NCBI GenBank assembly: GCA_016788885.1
Contig: JAEURX010000010.1
Coordinates: 62,001 to 126,000, forward strand
DNA: 64,000 nucleotides
DNA from: Nitrospira sp.
GTDB taxonomy: Bacteria; Nitrospirota; Nitrospiria; Nitrospirales; Nitrospiraceae
Direction: 5' to 3'
Shown: positions 54,701-63,063 of the stretch, piece after piece
Layout: every line of letters begins with the position of its first letter
Numbering within the stretch: the first letter of the stretch is position 1
Made by a program: the position numbers and the translations under genes
Notes under the pieces: generated by a model
Seen by the model: only the letters and a program-made list of their open reading frames with translations
Databases searched by the model: none
Told to the model about the DNA's origin: nothing

Positions 54701-54880
54701 ATCGGCACAGGCGTCTTCGGCGGGATGCTGGCCGCAACCTTCCTGGCCGTCTTTTTTGTGCCCTTGTTCTTCGTGATCGTCCGCTCGTTCGTCCGACCGG
54801 CAGCGAGACCGGTTCCGACGGGCGGAGCCGAAGGAGTTCAGCCCGGATCGACCTCGATACCCAGAGCGGGAGGAGAGTGA
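51698..54880 (+). CDS. RND multidrug efflux pump, HAE1 family (AcrB-like)
   Basis: A 1060-residue inner-membrane proton-driven pump. MNLSVFIDRPIFASVLSIII is the family start. The TM4 motif GIVVDDAIVVVENVER carries the two proton-relay Asp residues; TM10-11 contains GLAAKNAILIVEFANQR with the relay Lys. Two large periplasmic domains lie between TM1-2 and TM7-8. Length matches HAE1 pumps of Gram-negative bacteria. Substrates cannot be read from the sequence. Confidence 0.96.
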   Translation: MNLSVFIDRPIFASVLSIIIIVVGLVAMQSLPISQFPEITPPVVQIEADYPGASAEVVAESVARPIELQLPGIDNLLYFDSTSTNDGHMSIRLTFQIGTNVDIAQVQAQNRQKLAEPQLPPEVVRQGITVKKMSPDLLAVMVMQSDDPQQDAFFLSNFVTLRILDNIKRLPGVGDASVFGQQNYSMRLILDPVRMAQLSLTPTDIANVVREQNRDFPAGTIGREPMPVATELTLPLITDGRMSDVREFEEMIVRALPNGSMVRLKDVARVELGAQSYVLEGRYNRKPTALLLTFLSPGANALDTVKRVRAEMERMKRVFPPGVTYDIPYDTTRFVEVSIHEVIATLRDAMILVLLVVYLFLQSWRATLIPALAVPVSLIGTFAGMAALGFSINTLTLFGLVLAIGIVVDDAIVVVENVERHMANGLSPKDAAKKAMGEVAGPVIAIVLILCAVFVPVGFLGGITGQLYKQFAITIAVSVIISGFVALTLSPALCALLLKPSHESHRGLFGLFNRAFDRIQIRYTSGVSLMLKHGVLSLVLFGLLLVVAAGLFRTIPMAFLPDEDQGYFITVVQLPDGASKKRTDAVLDKVEEYYHTLPAIYGTQVLSGQNFVFNTRGTNTATMFTPLKPWDERTSKQDHAKSIIGGAFREFAKIPGALVLAFNAPSIRGLGATGGFSLQLQDPSGGDFKRFGAVAQEFVAKARQDPAIGSVSTSFRVSAPRVQAKINRERAKALGVPISEVFDTLQAYFGNLYVNDFVKFGRVYRVQTEAEPQYRARPTDISKIYVRATNGQGVSMIPLDTVVTTTYSSGPDPVTHFNGFNTALVLGSAAPGYSSGQALDALERAAKEVLLPQGFDIDWSGISYQERKAGTQSVVAFGFGLLMVFLVLAAQYESWSVPFAVILAVPFGVFGALTAVWLLGMSNDIYFQIGLVTLIGLAAKNAILIVEFANQRYAHGLSLKDAAIEAARLRFRPILMTSMAFILGVVPLLLASGAGAASRHSIGTGVFGGMLAATFLAVFFVPLFFVIVRSFVRPAARPVPTGGAEGVQPGSTSIPRAGGE

Positions 54881-54881
54881 C

Positions 54882-56315
54882 ATGCGCATTGTCGTGTTGA
54901 TGGGAGTGGCCGCACTGCTGTCGGCCTGTGCAATGGGGCCGGATTACTCGCGGCCCGACATTCCCGTCACCGATTCGTTTCGGATGGCCGGGGAGGAGAA
55001 AGATCTGCCATCGCTCGCCGACATGCCCTGGTGGGAACTCTATCGCGATGAGGCACTCCAGAAACTAATCCGCATTTCGCTGGAGGAGAACAAGGACCTT
55101 GAACGCGCCGTCGCGACCGTCGAGGAATTCGAGGCCCGGCTGTTCATCGCGCGGACCGACTATGCGCCGCAAATGACCGCAACGGCCAACGGTCCCGTGG
55201 TGCGGCGAGGCGGTGTCCGATTTCCTGGATTCGCCAACCCCTTCAACTATTACTTGCAGGGCAATCTCGCTTGGGAAATCGATGTCTGGGGGCGCATCCG
55301 CCGCTCCAACGAAGCCGCACGGGCCGACCTATTGGCCCGGGAAGATAACCGGCGCGCGATCGTGCTGCAGTTAGTCGGAGGTGTGGCGCAGTCGTATTTC
55401 GATCTGCGGCAGTTCGATCTGCAATTGGAAATCGCCGAGCGCACCTTGAAGGCGTGGAATGAATCGGTTCGTATCAGCCAGGCACGCCACAGACAGGGAT
55501 TGATCGACCGGCTGGATGTCGAGCAGTTCCAGGCCGAGCGGGAAAACGCGGCTGCCCGTATCGCTGATTTGAAACGCCAAATGATTCAAAAAGAAAATGA
55601 ACTGAGCGTGTTATTGGGGAGAAATCCCGGTCAGATTCCTCGGGGCCTGTCGTTGACCGGGCAAATGATGCCACCCGTCGTGCCGGCCGGCCTGCCCTCC
55701 GAGCTGCTGCAGCGGCGCCCGGATATCGTGCAAGCTGAGCAGCAGTTGGCGGCGGCGACCGCCAGGATCGGGGCGGCCAAGGCCGACCGCTTTCCGAAAA
55801 TCTCCCTGACCGGGACGTTGGGCATCGCCAACCCGAGCTTATCGAAGTTGTTTACCCCCGGCGGCGATTTCGGGGTGTTGGGTCCGGGGCTGACCGGCTC
55901 GTTGCTGAATGCGCAGGCACTCGGGTTCCAGCAGGATGCGGCCGAGGCTCAGGCTCGTCAGGCGGTGGCCCAATACAAGCAGACGATCCTCGTCGCGTTC
56001 AAAGAAGTTGAAGATGCGCTGGTGGGCGTCAGCACCGCCCGCGAGCAGGAGGCGGCGCAAGATCGACAGGTCAATGCGTTGCAAGCGGCGCTGCGACTCG
56101 CCAATCTCCGCTATAAAGGCGGCCTGGCGAACTATCTGGACGTGCTGATCGCGCAACGCAATCTGTTCGACGCCGAACTCTCCCTGGCCTCGACCCGTCG
56201 TTTCTATCTGACGTCGGTGGTCCAACTCTACAAAGCGTTGGGGGGAGGGTGGTCACTAGAGGAACAGGGGCGGGCGCGGCCGATGGCGGCTGCCGGCGGA
56301 GCGCAATCCAATTGA
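54882..56315 (+). CDS. Outer-membrane efflux channel, NodT/OprM type
   Basis: A 477-residue TolC-like lipoprotein. The N-terminal lipobox is LLSACAMGPDYSRP, the standard OprM start. DMPWWELYRDEALQKLIRIS, NPFNYYLQGNLAWEIDVWGR and PSELLQRRPDIVQAEQQLAA are signatures of the NodT subfamily; the duplicated helical barrel is complete. It begins one base after the pump stop, so it is the third component of the tripartite system. Confidence 0.95.
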   Translation: MRIVVLMGVAALLSACAMGPDYSRPDIPVTDSFRMAGEEKDLPSLADMPWWELYRDEALQKLIRISLEENKDLERAVATVEEFEARLFIARTDYAPQMTATANGPVVRRGGVRFPGFANPFNYYLQGNLAWEIDVWGRIRRSNEAARADLLAREDNRRAIVLQLVGGVAQSYFDLRQFDLQLEIAERTLKAWNESVRISQARHRQGLIDRLDVEQFQAERENAAARIADLKRQMIQKENELSVLLGRNPGQIPRGLSLTGQMMPPVVPAGLPSELLQRRPDIVQAEQQLAAATARIGAAKADRFPKISLTGTLGIANPSLSKLFTPGGDFGVLGPGLTGSLLNAQALGFQQDAAEAQARQAVAQYKQTILVAFKEVEDALVGVSTAREQEAAQDRQVNALQAALRLANLRYKGGLANYLDVLIAQRNLFDAELSLASTRRFYLTSVVQLYKALGGGWSLEEQGRARPMAAAGGAQSN

Positions 56316-56420
56316 TGCACGGTTCATCATTCATGTGGTCGATGGACGAGATCCTCCTTCAGGGCGGCGTCATCGACAGTTCCCATGAGCATGTCGCGGG
56401 ATAACCGAAAGGAGCGTTCT

Positions 56421-57284
56421 ATGCCGATTTCGAAATGGTTCCCCTGTTGGCTGATCATCGGCTGTCTGTTGATGCTCAGTGCAGAAGCGGCGGCCCAATC
56501 ATCCCGACCCGATGATGAAATCACCAAGCTGGCCGACGACGTGTATCTGTTCCGGCATCAATTCCATCAGGCCATTTTTATCACGACGCCGAAGGGAGTG
56601 ATCGTTACCGACCCGATCAACGCCGATGCGGCCGCTTGGCTGAACGCCGAGATCAAGAAGCTCACGGATCAGCCGGTGCGGTATGTCATCTACAGCCATC
56701 ACCATAACGACCACATCACCGGCGGCAGCGTCTTTGCCGGGCAGGCGATCTTTGTCAGCCATGCTCTGGCCCGGCCGAACATTCTGCAGGCGGCGGATCC
56801 GACAACCCCCGTTCCGGACCTCACCTTCACCGACCGCATGTCCATCGATCTCGGCGGCACACAGGTCGAATTGATTTACACGGGCAAGAACCATTCGGAC
56901 AACAGCGTGGTGATGCTGCTGCCGCAGCGCAAACTGCTGTTCGCCGTTGATTTCATTCCCGTCGAAACCGTCGCCTACCGCACACTGAAAAGCGACTATC
57001 CCGACGAGTGGATCGAGTCGCTCAAGAAGGTGGAACAGTTGGATTTCGAGGTGCTCGTGCCAGGCCACGGGAAGATCGGCAGGAAGGACCACGTGCGCTT
57101 GTTTCGCGGCTATCTCGAAGATCTCCGTGCTGCCGTCCTCGAGCATGTGAAGCAAGGCCGCAGCCTGGAAGAAAGCAAGCAGGCCGTGCGGCTTCCGAAA
57201 TACGAGCAGTGGCAGCGTTATGCCGATTGGTTACCGGAGAACGTGGAAGGGATGTATCGCTATCTGTCGCAGGTGAACCACTAA
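56421..57284 (+). CDS. Secreted metallo-β-lactamase-fold hydrolase
   Basis: A 287-residue protein with AAAGGAG before the ATG at 56421. Signal peptide residues 1-25 (WLIIGCLLMLSAEAAAQ). The zinc motif HxHxDH is HHHNDH (H93, H95, D97, H98), then a NHSDNSVVML (H about 163) and a final VLVPGHGKIGRKDHV (GH). This is the class B-like/MBL fold used by many hydrolases, including quinoprotein-relay and lactonase relatives; substrate unknown. It lies 105 bases after the RND channel, on the same strand, possibly part of that unit. Confidence 0.83.
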   Translation: MPISKWFPCWLIIGCLLMLSAEAAAQSSRPDDEITKLADDVYLFRHQFHQAIFITTPKGVIVTDPINADAAAWLNAEIKKLTDQPVRYVIYSHHHNDHITGGSVFAGQAIFVSHALARPNILQAADPTTPVPDLTFTDRMSIDLGGTQVELIYTGKNHSDNSVVMLLPQRKLLFAVDFIPVETVAYRTLKSDYPDEWIESLKKVEQLDFEVLVPGHGKIGRKDHVRLFRGYLEDLRAAVLEHVKQGRSLEESKQAVRLPKYEQWQRYADWLPENVEGMYRYLSQVNH

Positions 57285-57332
57285 GTCTCCTGAACTCGTG
57301 ATCAGCGCGTAAGCCCGTTTACTTGGAGGTGC

Positions 57333-57977
57333 ATGGTGAAAATCGCATTGATCGGCGCCACGGGATTCGTCGGATCGGCTCTGTTGCAGGAAGCCTTGGG
57401 CCGCGGCCATGAGGTCACGGCCATTGTGCGAGATCCGGAAAAATTGCCGCCGCACCGGCATCTTCTTCCCCGGAAAGCCGATATCTACCAGGCCGATGAG
57501 GTCGCTCGTGTGGTAGGCGGTCACGACGCCGTTATCAGCGCGTTCAATCCAGGATGGGGCAATCCAGACATCTTCAATCTTCAGGTCAAGGGCGCCAAAG
57601 CCATTATCGATGGCACGAAAAAGGCCGGCGTGAAGCGATTGCTGTTCGTCGGCGGGGCGGGTAGCTTGGAAGTCACACCAGGTGTGCAGGCCGTGGATCT
57701 GCCGGGCTTTCCCGCGGAATATAAGCAAGGAGCGCTGGCAACTCGCGAAGCCCTGAACCTACTGCGGAAAGAACCGGATTTGGATTGGTCGTTTCTCTCT
57801 CCTTCCGCCGATCTCTCACCAGGCCAACGGACAGGCACGTTCCGGCTCGGCACGGATCAGATGTTGAAAGATGCGAACGGACAAAGCCGTATCTCGACGC
57901 AGGATTATGCCATGGCCATGATCGACGAGGTGGAACGGCCGGCTCACATCCGACAACGTTTCACGGTCGGGTATTAG
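57333..57977 (+). CDS. NAD(P)-binding SDR-like protein, NmrA/YwnB type
   Basis: A 214-residue atypical SDR. VKIALIGATGFVGSALLQEA carries the GxxGxxG nucleotide motif; EVTAIVRDPEKL is the phosphate-binding strand end (Arg prefers NADP). FVGGAGSLEVTPG follows the middle strand. This is the YwnB/flavin reductase-like group, with roles in redox sensing or flavin reduction. It follows the MBL gene at a 48-base distance, on the same strand. Confidence 0.87.
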   Translation: MVKIALIGATGFVGSALLQEALGRGHEVTAIVRDPEKLPPHRHLLPRKADIYQADEVARVVGGHDAVISAFNPGWGNPDIFNLQVKGAKAIIDGTKKAGVKRLLFVGGAGSLEVTPGVQAVDLPGFPAEYKQGALATREALNLLRKEPDLDWSFLSPSADLSPGQRTGTFRLGTDQMLKDANGQSRISTQDYAMAMIDEVERPAHIRQRFTVGY

Positions 57978-58118
57978 TCTCGGGAGATCAACCGAAGAAG
58001 AGAACATATCCCAGGGGCAAACCGCGGCAAGAGAACTTGATGCAACATGATCGTCACGGTGGGAGGTTCTGCTGCTCGTCAGTCCACACCACTGTCCTGA
58101 GCCAGCTTCTTGTCCCGC

Positions 58119-59123
58119 TCATTGCGCCTGGGCCCGGCGCGACAGGGACACGACGTAGGATGCCGAACGGGCGGCGATCATCGGATCGGCTGCTTCGATA
58201 CCGGGCACCAACGCTCCCGGCATGAAGAGCAACTTCTTTTCGGCAGTGTGGCTGTCTGCCACTGCTTTCGTGATGGTGATCGTACCCAGTTCGATCTGTT
58301 TTCGACTGTCCGGCCATGCAATGGAGGGATCGTCGATCTTGTCGTCTTTCTCTGCCACTTGTAGGAGCAATGTGAACTTGGCGGGACCACGGCGAACCCG
58401 TTCGCGTATCTCTGTGCTCAGATAATCGGGCTCCATCGTGGCCAGCTGCTCCTGGGTGAGATAGTGCTCGCCGGCCACGGGTCGGAGCTGGTAGCGACCG
58501 AAAGTGACTGCCCCTTTCGCATTGGTGAACTTGAACGCGTTGATGCCGAAATAGGGCAGCGTGGCATAACTGACCGGCTGTGGCTTCGGGCTCTCCACGA
58601 AATTCTTTGCCGTCGGATGAGCTGCGAGAAACTTCTCGATGGCAGTGGGTTTGGGAGCGTCGGGTCCGCTCGCCGCAATTGCGAGGAGAAAGTCCCTGAA
58701 CTCTTCCGCCGTGGCAACCGGAAATCCATTGAAGGACAAGACCACCAGATCAGTCTTCGACCCGTCGGGCAGTGAAAATTTGACGGCCATGCCGCGCGGC
58801 ATCTGGTTCGTGTCCGGGACGGTCGGCTGCCCCGAGCCGGCAGAGAACCGCACCGTCACCGGAATCGGCGCCTTCTTCTTTTGCAGGTGAGCCGCCTTGC
58901 TCACCGATGCCGCTGAGGCGGCAGGCGTGAACGTGCCTTCCAAAACAATGCCCTTCGGGTGATTCGCGCGCATGCCGGGATGAACACCGAACACGCCGTT
59001 GAAGGCATCGACAAGTTGTTCAGCCAGCGATTTCTGACTCGCGGGTGCTTCTTGAGCGATGACAGAAGCGGGGATGGCTAGCACAGCAGCGAGCGTGGCG
59101 ATGGCGGCGAGTGATCTCCACAT
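58119..59123 (-). CDS. Secreted catalase-like heme peroxidase
   Basis: A 334-residue protein with a Sec signal (AAIATLAAVLAIPASVIAQE). PVTVRFSAGSGQPTVPDTNQ, PRGMAVKFSLPDGSKTDLVV and FGRYQLRPVAGEHYL are characteristic of the SrpA-type catalase-related peroxidase family, shorter than true catalases (about 480 residues or more). YFGINAFKFTNAKG holds the region near the heme distal side. It should remove peroxide in the periplasm. Single gene on the minus strand. Confidence 0.87.
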   Translation of the reverse strand: MWRSLAAIATLAAVLAIPASVIAQEAPASQKSLAEQLVDAFNGVFGVHPGMRANHPKGIVLEGTFTPAASAASVSKAAHLQKKKAPIPVTVRFSAGSGQPTVPDTNQMPRGMAVKFSLPDGSKTDLVVLSFNGFPVATAEEFRDFLLAIAASGPDAPKPTAIEKFLAAHPTAKNFVESPKPQPVSYATLPYFGINAFKFTNAKGAVTFGRYQLRPVAGEHYLTQEQLATMEPDYLSTEIRERVRRGPAKFTLLLQVAEKDDKIDDPSIAWPDSRKQIELGTITITKAVADSHTAEKKLLFMPGALVPGIEAADPMIAARSASYVVSLSRRAQAQ

Positions 59124-59438
59124 AGGCCGGTCCCTCCTCGGAGATTGGTGGGAGAGCGAGAAAAACCCTACTCCTCCATACCGGCTGAGTCAATCGGCCA
59201 GTGAGCTTGGATGGAATGGAAGAGGCGGGCATTCAATGCTGCGCGCCGGGAGCTGTATGGGTGAATGTGTGATTGCAAGACCTGGCCATTCCTGCGCTGC
59301 TCAGGCCGGGTTGCAGTCATCTGTCGGAGTGTGCTGGGTGGACGGCGGACTGAAACGATTCCTGGCACGGTGTGCGTGTTTCAAAAAACGACTTGCCGTT
59401 GTCTATTCATTGGCGGGACAGTTCTTCCCCCGCAGGGA
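59124..59438. other. Intergenic region with a copy of the TGCAAGACCTG repeat
   Basis: About 315 bases with no gene. It carries GATTGCAAGACCTGGCC (59271-59287), related to the copies at 60499-60515 and 62089-62105, which suggests debris of a short mobile or REP-like element. Confidence 0.45.
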
Positions 59439-60257
59439 TTAGGCGACGTCGGGATAGAAATAGTCGGCTCCGACGGGGAGTTTGCCGAGCCATTGCGTGA
59501 AGCGCGAGACCTCTTCCCCACGAAAAATGCATCCGTGCTGAGGAAGAATCGCCGTGATCGGCAGTGGCGCGAGTTGTTTGTTCATCCCGGCGACAGCTCG
59601 GTTGCTGGACATATAGCGCTGATGGAATCCCTGCATGGCTTGGGTATGCAGGGTCCAATCATCGATCACGAGCCTGAATGCCTGGTCCTTATACATGGCT
59701 GCTCCGACATCTCCAGAAAACAGGAACCCGCTGACCGTATCATGAACAAGAATATTACCGGGGGAGTGAAGAAAGGGCGCGGAGATACAATCGAGTCGGC
59801 CGCCTTCTTTCAACGGGATCGAAAGGCCCTCGTCCGGCACTTTGAGAAAATTGAGAGGGTGCGCCTTTCCGCTCAAATCTCTGGATTCGTAATGCAGCAT
59901 GAACCGAGTCCATAAGCTCGACACGACCAGCTTGATGTCTTCATTCCACTTGGTCCAGCTGGGAAATGAGGCACAGATATCGGGATCTTGGTGGCTGAAG
60001 AACAGGTGGGTGATGCTATTCGGGCTGAGGAGGAGACACACTTTTTTGAACACTTGTGGAAACCGGTCGAACCCGCCCGGTTCAAGAATGTAGCCTTCGT
60101 TTCCGTCGATGATCAGATAGGTGTTGCACTCAATCTCATCTCCTCCAGTGTGAGTGCCGATCCAGTAGACCTTGTGACCACCGCTGTCGAACAGCAGGAT
60201 GGCGTCGTCGGGGTTGATCGAATCATTCTTGAGATTGGTCAGCGGAACAGAAACCAT
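59439..60257 (-). CDS. ODP-type diiron protein with metallo-β-lactamase fold
   Basis: A 272-residue stand-alone flavodiiron-like core without flavodoxin domain. ATG 60257 is preceded by GGAGG; the frame is open further upstream. ECNTYLIIDGNEGYILEPGG and FFSHQDPDICASFPSW hold the HxDxD variant of the diiron site, HSPGN and FLFSGDVGAAMY give later ligands, and LPQHGCIFRG the last His. This matches the ODP (oxygen-binding diiron) family, which senses oxygen. Its chemotaxis-type partner is not adjacent here. Confidence 0.83.
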   Translation of the reverse strand: MVSVPLTNLKNDSINPDDAILLFDSGGHKVYWIGTHTGGDEIECNTYLIIDGNEGYILEPGGFDRFPQVFKKVCLLLSPNSITHLFFSHQDPDICASFPSWTKWNEDIKLVVSSLWTRFMLHYESRDLSGKAHPLNFLKVPDEGLSIPLKEGGRLDCISAPFLHSPGNILVHDTVSGFLFSGDVGAAMYKDQAFRLVIDDWTLHTQAMQGFHQRYMSSNRAVAGMNKQLAPLPITAILPQHGCIFRGEEVSRFTQWLGKLPVGADYFYPDVA

Positions 60258-60675
60258 GGCAACCTCCATCTGACAGGTCACTGAACAGCCCGGCCTCTGC
60301 ACCTCTAGGTGAAAGTATAGAGGAACATCCACCGATCACAAACGGAATACGCGAATGGGGAGAGCTCGAAGGAGAAGTCCTGGGTTGAGGATTCTACCGG
60401 GTTGTTCTCGTTGCCGTTCTGATTTGGAACAAGAGCCGGACAGGAATGAATATAGCGGTGCTGGTGTGAGGTTCTGCGTAGACCTGGTGGGATGTGTTAT
60501 TGTAAGACCTGACCCTATTTTACTCTTCATAATGCGGTCGCAAACCGCCGGCGGTGGAGTTGGCCGGATCAGGGACCCCAGCGAGTGCGGGGTTCTCATG
60601 CTGCTTGAGAAACTTGATCAGACTTTGCCGATAAGAGAATTCATCCAATGCGTGTACCTGGAGAGCAGCCACGTG
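60258..60675. other. Intergenic region with a TGTAAGACCTGACCC repeat
   Basis: About 420 bases with no intact gene. ATTGTAAGACCTGACCC occupies 60499-60515 and continues into CTATTTTACTC; a related copy in inverse orientation lies at 62089-62117. Nothing else was recognised. Confidence 0.45.
60499..60525 (+). repeat. Short TGTAAGACCTGACCC repeat (forward copy)
   Basis: ATTGTAAGACCTGACCC followed by CTATTTTACTC-like sequence. An inverted, slightly diverged copy lies at 62089-62117, and a third, partial copy at 59271-59287. Confidence 0.5.
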
Positions 60676-61386
60676 TTACCTCCCCTGCTTCTTCATTATT
60701 AAACGTGTTTGTTTGAAATAGCAGGCTTCGTCTAATTCGTTTGCGCTCTTGTATTTGCCGACCAAGAATCCCTCTCCACTTGAACTCGTTCCCGACACTC
60801 CGCGATCGGTGATAGCCAAATAGGTTACGGACTTGTGGATGAAAGGATGAATCACGATCCATCCGCCTACGCCTTCGCCTGAGAGTGGTTCCCCATGTTT
60901 TCCAGTGATCGGAGTACGCACCATGTACGTTGCAAGGGGAGGCGAACCTTCGCCAGGGAAGCTGCCGACACTGTTCTTGATCATGTCATCATAATCGTAC
61001 GTTCTAAAGACCTTCTCTTCTACATTCAGAAAAACAAGCGAGTCCGTTAGTCGATCCTTAAAGCAGCCACTAAACTTCACTACAGTGTCTGGATGGCCAT
61101 CGTTATTGAGATCGAAGTACGCTACGCGATCGACACTACAGTGTGTATCAGCAAACTTTTCCCCCAGCACGTCCGATAGAGGCTGCCATTTAATGGCCGC
61201 GAACATCTCATGGTCTTCGTAACGAATTTCGCCGTGTTCCTTGAGATCCTCATTGATCAACTTGAGCACCGTAGGACAAAGCGTCTTGTCCTTGCCCATC
61301 ACCAGCCAGTAGGCCTCTTTCCCCGCACAAGCGACTCCACTCAATGCTGCTGAAAAAGCTACCACCAGAACTAGGCTCCTCATCAT
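60676..61386 (-). CDS. Secreted hypothetical protein with an EF-hand-like motif
   Basis: A 236-residue protein; GAGGAGGA lies six bases before the double ATG at 61386. Signal peptide MRSLVLVVAFSAALSGVACA. YFDLNNDGHPDTVVKFSGCF resembles the DxDxDG loop of FG-GAP/EF-hand repeats, so calcium binding is possible. Four or five Cys in the mature part could form disulfides. GYWLV and GGWIVIHPFIHKSVTYLAIT suggest a β-propeller or β-sandwich. No family recognised. It lies between two inverted copies of a short repeat. Confidence 0.65.
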   Translation of the reverse strand: MMRSLVLVVAFSAALSGVACAGKEAYWLVMGKDKTLCPTVLKLINEDLKEHGEIRYEDHEMFAAIKWQPLSDVLGEKFADTHCSVDRVAYFDLNNDGHPDTVVKFSGCFKDRLTDSLVFLNVEEKVFRTYDYDDMIKNSVGSFPGEGSPPLATYMVRTPITGKHGEPLSGEGVGGWIVIHPFIHKSVTYLAITDRGVSGTSSSGEGFLVGKYKSANELDEACYFKQTRLIMKKQGR

Positions 61387-61634
61387 CACATATCCTCCTC
61401 TTCCCTGAGAGAGCGAGAGGCCAGAGTGAAAGGCCCCTGCACATGGTCGTCTCATCTGATGCGTTGGAACTGCCTATCTCTCCCGCAAACTCTCCGAGAT
61501 CGACTTCAGCAGCGGACTGAGTAAATATTCGATCACTGGCTGCTGTCAGGTTCTCATGACTCCGCCGCCCACGACCGGCACACGGTAGAGAGGCCTCCCG
61601 CAGAAACCCATTCCTCCAACGCACGGGCCTGACC

Positions 61635-61830
61635 CTACGCGACGAGTTTTTCAAAGTCGCTCCAATCGGCGTATGCCATCTCATCATCCCCGCCGCCACG
61701 CAGGACGTCGACCCCATACCCACTCCGCATCACCGTCGAGCGTGTCATCACCGGATTTCCCGAAGAGCCCATCACTCTCCGTCCCACCGGATAACCAGTC
61801 ATTCTCACTTGGATCAGACGACCTGAACTT
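61635..61830 (-). pseudogene. RTX-type calcium-binding repeat fragment, frameshifted
   Basis: The minus strand reads NDWLSGGTESDGLFGKSGDD followed by TLDGD, two recognisable GGxGxDxLxG repeats. Near 61715 the frame breaks; in the next frame VDVLRGGGDDEMAYADWSDF continues with EKLVA and a stop at 61635. Restoring one frame would give a continuous RTX C-terminus. The upstream body of the protein is missing or unrecognisable. Confidence 0.5.
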
Positions 61831-62085
61831 GACGGCCGGTCTGCCCAACAAGAGCACTTGAACTACCTGAACCCAGGATCGCAGCCGAGCCGCCAGCCGA
61901 TATGCATCCATGATCCTTATTTGCCCCCAGCAATACCACCTCAGGAGAGAATGTTCCACGACCAGTCAATTCCTCGATATCAGCCACGTAGGCCATGCCC
62001 CTCTTGGCTTCGTGCGATATCGCCAATGCAAATTCCTCGAGAACAACCTGTCCGTCCCTTCCCATCGAACAGGTGCCGAATAAGA

Positions 62086-62117
62086 ATAGGGGCAGGTCTT
62101 GCAACCAAACAATTTGG
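62086..62117 (-). repeat. Short TGCAAGACCTGCCCC repeat (inverted copy)
   Basis: Read on the minus strand it is GTTGCAAGACCTGCCCC then TATTCTTATTC, matching the forward copy at 60499-60525 in about 20 of 25 positions. Confidence 0.5.
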
Positions 62118-62145
62118 CCTATTCTTAGCTGGCGAAACGGTTTCT

Positions 62146-62397
62146 TTAGATGTCCCGCCATCTACAGCTAGCATCGAGGCCCCGAAATTCCGAATCGCCG
62201 CCCTCTAAAAGCATGCGATAGAGATTGTCTCGATGCAGCTTCGTTCTCTCGACGAGCGAGGCGATTCCCCCCTTCTGTGTCTGCCACATTTCTAACTCCA
62301 GCAAGGACAATTCTGGATTGTCGAGCACGCCTAGTTGTAATCGTCTACTGAGAATGACGGCCCGATCTCTATGATCCCTTCTCCTGTTCGGTGTCAT
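62146..62397 (-). pseudogene. Antitoxin-like helix-turn-helix protein fragment
   Basis: The minus strand encodes GGIASLVERTKLHRDNLYRM with LLEGGDSEFRGLDA, the DNA-binding helix pair of HigA/addiction-module antidote proteins. After this the family would continue with about 15 residues; here the frame runs into an unrelated end (SCRWRDI), while another frame reads MLAVDGG, as if one base were lost or gained near 62170. No ribosome site and no toxin gene adjacent. Probably a decayed antitoxin. Confidence 0.4.
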
Positions 62398-62405
62398 AGC
62401 GAGGC

Positions 62406-62490
62406 GGCTTGGCCGGTTCCCTACATGCGCGCATCCAACGAGGGGAGTCTGCGACCGCGTGTTGCGCGAGTACAGGGAAACTCCCATGCC
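62406..62490 (+). repeat. Palindromic repeat, copy A
   Basis: Core at about 62426-62470 (contains TCCAACGAGGGGAGTCTGCG and GTGTTGCGCGAG). Outer arms 62406-62431 and 62465-62490 are self-complementary at 18 of 26 positions, with TTCCCT / AGGGAA the best block. A pyrimidine-rich tract ending CTCTCACCTA follows. Confidence 0.65.
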
Positions 62491-62512
62491 AGTCTCTTCC
62501 TCTTTCCCCCTC

Positions 62513-62839
62513 TCACCTAGGCCAATACATCATCACCGCCACGCCCACCAGGCACACCATCGCGCCGATGACATCGAATCGATCCGGCTCTACGTGATCG
62601 ACCAGCCATCCCCAGAGGATGGACAAGATGATGAACCAGCCGCCGTAGGCGGCATACACCCGGCCGAAGTGCGAGGGCTGATAGGTCGGCACGATGCCGT
62701 AGAGAATTAAGATGACAGCGCCCAGGAGGCCGACGCTCCAGTGACTGCCGTTTCGCCACCATTGCCAAACCAAATATCCGCCGCCGATTTCGAACAGACC
62801 CGCCACCACGAACAAGGCTATCGATTGTGGGATGAGCAT
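62513..62839 (-). CDS. YnfA/UPF0060 family membrane protein
   Basis: A 108-residue membrane protein from ATG 62839. [20 protein letters not shown], a [19 protein letters not shown] helix, [20 protein letters not shown] and [15 protein letters not shown] form the four transmembrane segments of the SMR-related YnfA family. A role in efflux is proposed for some members. It sits between accessory-zone repeats, on the minus strand. Confidence 0.88.
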   Translation of the reverse strand: MLIPQSIALFVVAGLFEIGGGYLVWQWWRNGSHWSVGLLGAVILILYGIVPTYQPSHFGRVYAAYGGWFIILSILWGWLVDHVEPDRFDVIGAMVCLVGVAVMMYWPR

Positions 62840-63063
62840 AGAAGTCTCCGTATGATGCAAGGATGTCCTTTGCCTAACACGACTGGACCTATGTGGCAAT
62901 GCATGGAGGGGAAGGGGATTTCTGCCCTCAACGTGCTGTCCTCCATAATGGCGGAGGGCATTCTTGCCGGATCGTCTTTCTGCTGTGGTTTGGACGCCGA
63001 ATCAGTGAATTGCTAGGATTGCCGAACAAACAGGTAAACTGAGACGGCATAGCCGGGGGATGC

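Larger units (their letters stand above)
61387..62512. other. Accessory or decaying region with gene fragments
   Basis: About 1.1 kb holding an RTX fragment (61635-61830), a short repeat (62089-62117), an antitoxin-like helix-turn-helix fragment (62146-62397) and the first copy of the palindromic repeat (62406-62490). No intact gene except possibly the helix-turn-helix fragment. Confidence 0.5.

Noticed and set aside
59265-59915. Plus-strand frame overlapping the ODP-type gene
   Set aside because: It has no family sequence, and the minus strand encodes a recognisable diiron protein.
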